A DNA stretch of 60,295 nucleotides from Streptomyces bikiniensis (GTDB lineage: Bacteria > Actinomycetota > Actinomycetes > Streptomycetales > Streptomycetaceae). Below, piece by piece: positions 51,162-60,295 of the stretch (within the stretch, counting starts at the first letter, position 1; every line of letters starts with the position of its first letter). The position numbers and the translations under genes were made by a program. The notes under the pieces were generated by a model. That model ran no database searches, was not told the origin of the DNA, and was given only the letters and a program-made list of their open reading frames with translations. The DNA lies in NCBI GenBank assembly GCA_000716465.1, contig JNWL01000038.1:1-60295 (forward strand). Direction: 5' to 3'.

Positions 51162-51575
51162 ATGCCGTCCAACGACGCACGCATCCTTCTGCACACCGCC
51201 GTCCCCACCGCAGCCGTCGGCGCAGTCGCCACGGTCGTCAGCGGGGTGGTCGCCGGTGGCAAGGGCGCGCTCGGCGGGGTCGTCGGCACCCTGGTGGTCA
51301 TCCTCTTCATGGGGATCGGCCAGCTGGTTCTCCAGCGGACGGCGAAGTCGCTGCCGCACCTGTTCCAGGCGATGGGGCTGATGCTCTACACGGCCCAGCT
51401 CCTGGTGCTCTTCATCTTCCTGGCGTTGCTCAAGAACACCACGCTGTTCGACTTCAAGGCCTTCGCCTTCACACTGCTCGCCGCCACCGTCGTGTGGGTG
51501 GCCGCGCAGGCCCGGGCCTACATGAAGGCCAAGATCGCTTACATCGACCCCGGAAACTCGGGGCCGAAGTCGTGA
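51162..51575 (+). CDS. atpI: AtpI-like small membrane protein of the ATP synthase operon
   Basis: A 137-residue membrane protein with four hydrophobic segments (about 12-32, 38-58, 68-90 and 100-120). It heads the atp operon, as AtpI does in Streptomyces. AtpI helps assemble the c-ring or supplies magnesium in other bacteria; sequence similarity is low, so the call depends on topology and position. ATG 51162 follows GCGGAGAC; an upstream ATG at 51120 is possible. Confidence 0.85.
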   Translation: MPSNDARILLHTAVPTAAVGAVATVVSGVVAGGKGALGGVVGTLVVILFMGIGQLVLQRTAKSLPHLFQAMGLMLYTAQLLVLFIFLALLKNTTLFDFKAFAFTLLAATVVWVAAQARAYMKAKIAYIDPGNSGPKS

Positions 51576-51592
51576 AGGGTAGGGCCGGGATA

Positions 51593-51619
51593 AAGCCGCG
51601 TTCGGCTTCCTGCTATCGT
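51593..51619 (+). promoter_or_regulatory. hairpin and possible internal promoter before atpB
   Basis: AAGCCG-CGTT-CGGCTT (51593-51608) is followed by CTATCGT, whose TATCGT at 51614-51619 resembles a -10. It lies in the 222-bp atpI-atpB gap, which otherwise holds no gene. It may uncouple atpI from the structural genes. Confidence 0.4.
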
Positions 51620-51797
51620 CCGGTGCCAACTGCGGCACTGCGGGCGCGGGCATCCGAGACGCCTGTCCCAGCGCGAGGCTCGAAGCCGAACCGCCGCCCC
51701 CTTATCCGTAAGACCAGTCCAGTGCCGACCCGCGGCTGCGTGCCGCGCCGACACAACGAGGTTGCCGTACCTATGCGCCACGCTGAAGGAGCCCGCG

Positions 51798-52929
<1,132 letters not shown>

Positions 52930-52970
52930 GCCCGATTTCGACGACAGCCACTTTTACGGAAGGCACTGAT

Positions 52971-53516
52971 GTGAACGCTCTGCTTCTTGCGGCGGCGGAG
53001 GAGCCCCAGCCTCCTCTGATCCCGCATCTCGACGAGCTCGTCATCGGCCTGATCGCCTTCGTCATCGTCTTCGGCTTCCTCGCCAAGAAGCTCCTCCCGA
53101 ACATCAACAAGGTTCTGGACGAGCGCCGCGAGGCCATCGAGGGTGGCATCGAGAAGGCCGAGTCGGCCCAGATCGAGGCTCAGAGTGTGCTGGAGCAGTA
53201 CAAGGCCCAGCTCGCCGAGGCCCGCCACGAGGCCGCGCGTCTTCGCCAGGAGGCGACGGAGCAGGGCACCGCGATCATCCAGGAGATGAAGGCGGAAGGC
53301 CAGCGCCAGCGCGAGGAGATCATCGCGGCCGGCCACGCGCAGATCGAGGCGGACCGCAAGGCGGCGTCCGCGTCGCTGCGCCAGGACGTGGGCAAGCTCG
53401 CCACCGACCTGGCCGGCAAGCTGGTCGGCGAGTCCCTCCAGGACACCGCCCGCCAGAGCCGCACGATCGACCGCTTCCTCGACGAGCTCGAGGAGAAGGC
53501 CGAGGCCGTCCGATGA
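52971..53516 (+). CDS. atpF: ATP synthase Fo subunit b
   Basis: A 181-residue peripheral-stalk subunit. A membrane helix at about 23-45 is followed by a long Ala/Glu/Arg-rich coiled coil (NKVLDERREAIEGGIEKAE onwards). GTG 52971 overlaps an ATG that is out of use because TGA follows. It overlaps atpH by four bases. Confidence 0.97.
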   Translation: MNALLLAAAEEPQPPLIPHLDELVIGLIAFVIVFGFLAKKLLPNINKVLDERREAIEGGIEKAESAQIEAQSVLEQYKAQLAEARHEAARLRQEATEQGTAIIQEMKAEGQRQREEIIAAGHAQIEADRKAASASLRQDVGKLATDLAGKLVGESLQDTARQSRTIDRFLDELEEKAEAVR

Positions 53517-54328
53517 ACGGAGCGAGCCGTGAGGCACTGGCAGCCGCCCGCGAGTCCCTCGACGCGCTGACCGACAACACCCCGGTCGACGCGACGAAGC
53601 TCGCGGACGAGCTCGCCGCCGTCACCGTGCTGCTCGACCGCGAGGTGTCGCTGCGCCGGGTCCTGACCGACCCCGCCCAGTCGGGTGAGGCCAAGGCCGC
53701 ACTCGCGCAGCGACTCCTGAGCGGTCAGGTGGGCGGCGAGACCGCCGATCTGGTCTCGGGCATGGTCCGCTCCCGCTGGTCGCGCTCGCGCGACCTGGTC
53801 GACGCGACCGAGGAGCTGGCGAACACCGCCGACCTCACCGCGGCGCAGAAGGCGGGCGCCCTCGACGGAGTCGAGGACGAGCTGTTCCGCTTCGGCCGGA
53901 TCGTGTCCTCCAGCACCGAGCTCCGCTCGGCGCTGACGGACAAGGCCGCCACGGCCACCGCCAAGGGCGCGCTGCTCCGCAGCCTGCTGGGCGGCAAGGC
54001 CCACGCGACCACCGAGCGCCTGGTCGTCCGTCTGGTGACCCAGCCCCGGGGACGTAGCCTGGAAGCGGGACTCGAGTCCCTGTCCAAGCTCGCCGCGGCG
54101 CGCCGGAACCGGATGGTCGCCGTCGTCACCTCGGCGGTCCCGCTGTCGGACCGGCAGAAGCAGCGCCTCGGCGCCGTCCTCGCCAAGCTGTACGGCCGCG
54201 AGATGCACCTGAACCTGGACGTGGACCCCGCGGTCCTCGGCGGGATCTCGGTGCGGGTCGGCGACGAGGTCATCGACGGCACCGTCGCGGAGCGCCTCGA
54301 CGAGGCGACCCGTCGACTGGCCGGCTGA
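53513..54328 (+). CDS. atpH: ATP synthase F1 subunit delta
   Basis: A 271-residue stalk subunit. Actinobacterial delta subunits of this length are longer than the E. coli 177 residues. The C-terminal half has the OSCP signature ([18 protein letters not shown] and [21 protein letters not shown]). It is translationally coupled to atpF by ATGA overlap. Confidence 0.97.
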   Translation: MNGASREALAAARESLDALTDNTPVDATKLADELAAVTVLLDREVSLRRVLTDPAQSGEAKAALAQRLLSGQVGGETADLVSGMVRSRWSRSRDLVDATEELANTADLTAAQKAGALDGVEDELFRFGRIVSSSTELRSALTDKAATATAKGALLRSLLGGKAHATTERLVVRLVTQPRGRSLEAGLESLSKLAAARRNRMVAVVTSAVPLSDRQKQRLGAVLAKLYGREMHLNLDVDPAVLGGISVRVGDEVIDGTVAERLDEATRRLAG

Positions 54329-54404
54329 CGCGGTCACCACAGCAGAAAAGCATCACAGCATCACCAGCGGCCCGGTTGGGCCGTGCAGAGATTGCAGAAG
54401 ATTC

Positions 54405-54422
54405 CTGGGGGTCGGCCCCCAG
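54405..54422. repeat. REP-like palindrome CTGGGGG-N4-CCCCCAG before atpA
   Basis: The second copy of the 7-4-7 palindrome seen in prmC, here with loop TCGG, in the 140-bp atpH-atpA gap. It ends 46 bp before the atpA start. The 3' flank also shares CCCC with the prmC copy. Confidence 0.85.
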
Positions 54423-54468
54423 ACCCCTTAAGAAACTTCGGGCCCAACAAGGAGAGCAGGGAACCCAG

Positions 54469-56067
54469 ATGGCGGAGCTCACGATCCGGCCGGAGGAGAT
54501 CCGGGACGCACTGGAGAACTTCGTCCAGTCGTACCAGCCGGACGCGGCCTCGCGCGAGGAGGTCGGCACGGTCAGCCTGGCCGGCGACGGCATCGCGAAG
54601 GTCGAGGGTCTTCCCTCGGCCATGGCGAACGAGCTGCTGAAGTTCGAGGACGGCACCCTCGGTCTTGCGCTGAACCTCGAAGAGCGCGAGATCGGTGCGA
54701 TCGTCCTCGGCGAGTTCAACGGCATCGAGGAGGGGCAGTCGGTGCAGCGCACCGGCGAGGTCCTCTCCGTCGGCGTCGGCGAGGGATACCTCGGCCGCGT
54801 TGTCGACCCGCTCGGCAACCCGATCGACGGTCTCGGCGAGATCGCGACCGAGGGCCGCCGCGCCCTCGAGCTGCAGGCGCCCGGCGTCATGCAGCGCAAG
54901 TCGGTCCACGAGCCGATGGAGACCGGCTACAAGGCCGTCGACGCCATGACCCCGGTCGGCCGCGGTCAGCGTCAGCTGATCATCGGCGACCGCCAGACCG
55001 GCAAGACCGCCCTGGCCGTCGACACGATCATCAACCAGCGCGACAACTGGCGCTCGGGCGACGTGAACAAGCAGGTCCGCTGCATCTACGTCGCCGTCGG
55101 CCAGAAGGGCTCCACCATCGCGTCCGTGCGCGGTGCGCTGGAGGAGGCCGGTGCGCTCGAGTACACGACGATCGTCGCCGCCCCGGCGTCCGACCCGGCC
55201 GGCTTCAAGTACCTGGCGCCGTACACCGGCTCGGCCATCGGCCAGCACTGGATGTACCAGGGCAAGCACGTCCTGATCGTCTTCGACGACCTGTCGAAGC
55301 AGGCCGACGCCTACCGCGCCGTGTCGCTGCTGCTGCGCCGCCCGCCGGGCCGCGAGGCCTACCCGGGCGACGTCTTCTACCTGCACTCCCGCCTCCTTGA
55401 GCGCTGCGCCAAGCTGTCGGACGACATGGGTGCCGGTTCGATGACCGGTCTGCCGATCGTGGAGACGAAGGCCAACGACGTCTCCGCGTTCATCCCGACC
55501 AACGTCATCTCCATCACCGACGGCCAGTGCTTCCTGGAGTCCGACCTGTTCAACGCCGGCCAGCGCCCGGCCCTGAACGTCGGCATCTCGGTCTCCCGAG
55601 TCGGTGGCTCCGCCCAGCACAAGGCGATGAAGCAGATCTCCGGCCGCCTCCGCGTGGACCTCGCCCAGTTCCGCGAGCTGGAGGCGTTCGCCGCCTTCGG
55701 TTCCGACCTGGACGCGGCCTCGAAGGCGCAGCTGGAGCGCGGTCAGCGGATGGTCGAGCTGCTCAAGCAGGCTCAGTACCAGCCGATGCCCACGGAGAAC
55801 CAGGTCGTCTCCATCTGGGCCGGCACCACCGGCAAGATGGACGACGTCCCGGTCGCCGACATCCGTCGCTTCGAGGCCGAGCTCCTGGCGCACCTGCGCC
55901 AGAACCACTCGGGCCTCATGACCTCCATCCGTGAGGGCGGCAAGATGTCGGACGACACCCTCCAGTCCGTCGGCGACGCCATCGCGGAGTTCAAGAAGCA
56001 GTTCGAGACCTCTGACGGCAAGCTGCTCGGCGAGGACGCCCCTGCCGCCGTCAACGTCTCGAAGTGA
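54469..56067 (+). CDS. atpA: ATP synthase F1 subunit alpha
   Basis: A 532-residue non-catalytic nucleotide-binding subunit. Walker A GDRQTGKT is at 173-180. The catalytic-site Arg region is [13 protein letters not shown]. The protein begins [18 protein letters not shown], with AAGGAG about 15 bases upstream. The upstream palindrome could affect ribosome loading. Confidence 0.98.
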   Translation: MAELTIRPEEIRDALENFVQSYQPDAASREEVGTVSLAGDGIAKVEGLPSAMANELLKFEDGTLGLALNLEEREIGAIVLGEFNGIEEGQSVQRTGEVLSVGVGEGYLGRVVDPLGNPIDGLGEIATEGRRALELQAPGVMQRKSVHEPMETGYKAVDAMTPVGRGQRQLIIGDRQTGKTALAVDTIINQRDNWRSGDVNKQVRCIYVAVGQKGSTIASVRGALEEAGALEYTTIVAAPASDPAGFKYLAPYTGSAIGQHWMYQGKHVLIVFDDLSKQADAYRAVSLLLRRPPGREAYPGDVFYLHSRLLERCAKLSDDMGAGSMTGLPIVETKANDVSAFIPTNVISITDGQCFLESDLFNAGQRPALNVGISVSRVGGSAQHKAMKQISGRLRVDLAQFRELEAFAAFGSDLDAASKAQLERGQRMVELLKQAQYQPMPTENQVVSIWAGTTGKMDDVPVADIRRFEAELLAHLRQNHSGLMTSIREGGKMSDDTLQSVGDAIAEFKKQFETSDGKLLGEDAPAAVNVSK

Positions 56068-56087
56068 CGACGGAAGGGACCTGACTC

Positions 56088-58447
<2,360 letters not shown>

Positions 58448-58465
58448 GCCCCGTGCTCGCCTTGA

Positions 58466-58491
58466 GGGGGGCGGGATCCGTCCCGCCCCCC
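58466..58491 (+). terminator. hairpin between atpD and atpC
   Basis: A perfect 11-bp stem GGGGGGCGGGA/TCCCGCCCCCC with tetraloop TCCG, 18 bp after atpD. A second, weaker stem CACCCGG/CCGGGTG follows at 58520-58541, just before the atpC ribosome site. It may lower epsilon expression or protect the upstream mRNA. Confidence 0.7.
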
Positions 58492-58560
58492 TCTCCACGC
58501 CCCCTAGAATTGACCCCAACACCCGGCACGACCGCCGGGTGGTGACCCGAGGAGCCACCC

Positions 58561-58935
58561 TTGGCTGCTGAGCTGCACGTCGAGCTGGTCGCCGCGGACC
58601 GGAGTGTCTGGTCCGGCGAGGCCACCCTGGTCATCGCGCGTACCACCTCCGGCGACATCGGCGTCATGCCCGGCCACCAGCCGCTGCTCGGTGTGCTGGA
58701 GTCGGGCCCGGTGACCATCCGTACGAGCGAGGGCGCGACCGTCGTCGCCGCCGTCCACGGCGGGTTCATCTCGTTCGCGGACGACAAGCTGTCGCTGCTC
58801 GCGGAGGTCTGCGAGCTGGCGGACGAGATCGACGCCCAGCGCGCCGAGCGCGCCCTGGAGCGCGCCAAGACGGACTCCGACGCCGCCGCCGAGCGGCGCG
58901 CCGAGGTCCGGCTGCGCGCGGTAGCGGTCCGCTGA
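58561..58935 (+). CDS. atpC: ATP synthase F1 subunit epsilon
   Basis: A 124-residue rotor subunit that couples the c-ring to gamma and inhibits ATPase. The N-terminal beta sandwich has LHVELVAADRSVWSGEA and GDIGVMPGHQPLLGVLESGPV. The C-terminal helical part (QRAERALERAKTDSDAAAE) is short, as in actinobacteria. TTG 58561 follows GAGGAG. The last gene of the operon. Confidence 0.97.
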   Translation: MAAELHVELVAADRSVWSGEATLVIARTTSGDIGVMPGHQPLLGVLESGPVTIRTSEGATVVAAVHGGFISFADDKLSLLAEVCELADEIDAQRAERALERAKTDSDAAAERRAEVRLRAVAVR

Positions 58936-58955
58936 CGGTCCGCGCAGAGCAGTGC

Positions 58956-59004
58956 CCTCAGCCGCGGCACGGCTGGAATTTTCCAGACCGTGCCGCGGCT
59001 GAGG
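58956..59004. terminator. atp operon terminator
   Basis: A perfect 17-bp stem CCTCAGCCGCGGCACGG with its complement, extended by CTGGAA/TTCCAG in the loop. It starts 20 bp after the atpC stop. Confidence 0.93.
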
Positions 59005-59077
59005 CGATGCAGGTGCAGGTTGTATTCGGTTCGGCCGGCTGGTCCGGTCACGGGACGCAGCGAGGAGGTCGGTGAAG

Positions 59078-59524
59078 ATGTTCCTCGCTCTGCTCGTGTG
59101 CGGCCTGGTCGTCGCACTGGTGGTGATCGGGCTCTTCGTCTTCGGTTTGCGCCGGAGACTGATCCAGAGGGCCGGCGGGACGTTCGACTGCTCGCTGCGC
59201 TGGAACGTCCCCGACGAGCCGGATCCGGCCGGCAAGGGCTGGGTGTACGGCGTCGCCCGCTACAGCGGTGACGAGATCGCCTGGTTCCGCGTCTTCTCGT
59301 ACGCGCCCCGGCCGCGCCGGGTCCTGGAGCGGTCCTCCATCGTGGCCCTGGAGCGCCGGATGCCGGAGGGCGAGGAGGAGCTGGCGCTGCTCTCGGACGC
59401 GGTGATCCAGCCCTGTATGTACGAGGGCGTCCGCCTGGAGCTCGCGATGAGCGAGGACGCCCGGACGGGTTTCATGGCCTGGCTGGAGGCGGCGCCTCCG
59501 GGGCAGAGGGTCAACGTCGCGTAG
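59078..59524 (+). CDS. DUF2550 membrane protein
   Basis: A 148-residue protein of the actinobacterial DUF2550 family, usually next to the ATP synthase genes. One N-terminal membrane helix (about residues 1-24) is followed by GLRRRLIQRAGGTFDCSLRW and a cytosolic beta-rich domain (WVYGVARYSGDEIAWFRVFSY). ATG 59078 gives better spacing from AGGAGG than GTG 59072, though both are possible. Function unknown. Confidence 0.88.
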   Translation: MFLALLVCGLVVALVVIGLFVFGLRRRLIQRAGGTFDCSLRWNVPDEPDPAGKGWVYGVARYSGDEIAWFRVFSYAPRPRRVLERSSIVALERRMPEGEEELALLSDAVIQPCMYEGVRLELAMSEDARTGFMAWLEAAPPGQRVNVA

Positions 59525-59550
59525 GTCTGTACGACGACGGAGGACGACGG

Positions 59551-59585
59551 AAGCGGGGGACGGCGTGCTGCGCCGTCCCCCGCTT
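59551..59585. terminator. bidirectional terminator
   Basis: A perfect 15-bp stem AAGCGGGGGACGGCG/CGCCGTCCCCCGCTT with loop TGCTG, followed by CTTCGTT. It lies between the convergent DUF2550 and chitinase genes. Confidence 0.93.
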
Positions 59586-59602
59586 CTTCGTTCCCCTGCG
59601 GG

Positions 59603-60295
59603 CTAGCTCAGGCCGCTGTTGATCGCGCCGACCAGCTCGCCGTTGGTGGTGTCACCGCTGAACTCCCAGAAGAAGGCGCCGCCCAGGCCCTGGGACTTGG
59701 CCCAGCCCATCTTGGACGTGACCGTGGCCGGGGTGTCGTAGCTCCACCAGTTGGTGCCGCAGTGGGCGTAGGCGGTGCCGGCGATCGTACCGGTGGCCGG
59801 GCAGGAGTTCTTGAGGACCTTGTAGTCCTCGATGCCCGCCTCGTACGTGCCGGGCGCCGCGCCGGTCGCCGTGCCGCCGGGGGCGGACTGGGTGACGCCG
59901 GTCCAGCCGCGTCCGTAGAAGCCGATGCCGAGCAGCAGCTTGTTGGCCGGGACGCCCTTCGCCTTGAACTTGGCGATCGCCTCGGCGGAGTTGAAGCCCG
60001 CCTGCGGGATGCCGGGGTACGAGGTGAGCGGGGAGTGCGGGGCGGTCGGGCCCTTGGCCGCCCAGGCGCCGAAGAAGTCGTACGTCATGACGTTGAGCCA
60101 GTCGTAGTACGGCGCGGCGCCGGCGTAGTCGGCGGCGTCGATCTTGCCGCCGGCGGAAGCGTCGGCGGTGACGGCCGCGGTCACCAGGTTGTTGGCGCCG
60201 AACTTGGCGCGCATGGCCTGCATCATGTTCTTGAAGGAGGCCGGGCCGCTGGTGTCGCAGGTCAGGCCGCAGGCGTTGGGGTACTCCCAGTCCAG
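59603..60295 (-). CDS. GH18 chitinase, 3' part only (truncated by window edge)
   Basis: The C-terminal 230 residues of a glycoside hydrolase family 18 enzyme; the gene continues beyond the right edge. The visible start LDWEYPN is the end of the catalytic DxxDxDxE motif, with Glu as the proton donor. Later motifs are WLNVMTYDFFGAW (substrate-assisting Asp/Tyr), LLLGIGFYGRGW and GGAFFWEFSGD, ending at the stop without a C-terminal accessory domain. It is presumably secreted, hydrolysing chitin; the signal peptide and any binding domain lie outside. Confidence 0.95.
   Translation of the reverse strand: MDWEYPNACGLTCDTSGPASFKNMMQAMRAKFGANNLVTAAVTADASAGGKIDAADYAGAAPYYDWLNVMTYDFFGAWAAKGPTAPHSPLTSYPGIPQAGFNSAEAIAKFKAKGVPANKLLLGIGFYGRGWTGVTQSAPGGTATGAAPGTYEAGIEDYKVLKNSCPATGTIAGTAYAHCGTNWWSYDTPATVTSKMGWAKSQGLGGAFFWEFSGDTTNGELVGAINSGLS

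Overview
The window is about 60 kb of very GC-rich chromosome from a filamentous actinomycete, almost certainly Streptomyces or a close relative. Evidence for this is strong third-position GC with long meaningless antisense frames, frequent GTG/TTG and leaderless starts, a complete conservon (cvnABCD), an actinobacterial Rho with a huge Arg/Gly/Gln-rich N-terminal region, HspR/DasR/Rex/SigR-type sites, and the gene order lysA-hom-thrC-thrB-rho-LCP-rpmE-prfA-prmC-tsaC-glyA-MraY/WecA-like-atpIBEFHAGDC. As I remember it, this order matches the S. coelicolor core chromosome around the ATP synthase locus.

Left part (1-31 kb): mostly regulatory, envelope and proteostasis genes. An ArsR-like regulator diverges from a secreted alpha/beta hydrolase. 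A lipoprotein and a GNAT acetyltransferase precede lon, which carries an HspR-type HAIR operator. A DUF4240 protein, a lytic polysaccharide monooxygenase (LPMO) under a DasR-type site, a GH25 muramidase and a MarR regulator with a microsatellite-encoded tail follow. Then come a PP2C-like phosphatase, the conservon with a styrene-monooxygenase-like flavoprotein as fifth gene, a DUF6584 protein, an NlpC/P60 hydrolase, a TetR/diiron-protein pair with a clear operator, a PBP2/FtsW-type pair, a lipoprotein plus CseC-like histidine kinase with no adjacent response regulator, and a HEAT-repeat protein with a Gly/Phe-rich insertion. An F420-type flavoprotein and a type II thioesterase close this part.

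Middle (31.7-33.1 kb): a short accessory scar next to a tRNA-Arg(CCG). It holds a tyrosine integrase broken by several frameshifts and a compact 47-residue ORF with two perfect CCHC zinc knuckles and a good ribosome binding site. This is the most novel-looking object in the window.

Right part (33.2-60.3 kb): core housekeeping. A stand-alone receiver protein and an ArgS-like protein without a catalytic domain (NrtL type) precede the lysine/threonine genes (lysA, hom, thrC, thrB). Rho, an LCP cell-wall ligase, L31 under a SigR-type promoter, RF1 and its methylase PrmC, the tRNA t6A enzyme and a low-molecular-weight-phosphatase homologue whose catalytic Cys is Ser follow. SHMT, a polyprenyl-phosphate sugar-phosphate transferase and the complete F1Fo ATP synthase operon (with Crp-like and Rex-like sites upstream) come next. 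The window ends with a DUF2550 protein and a 5'-truncated GH18 chitinase. Bases 1-196 contain no gene I can support.
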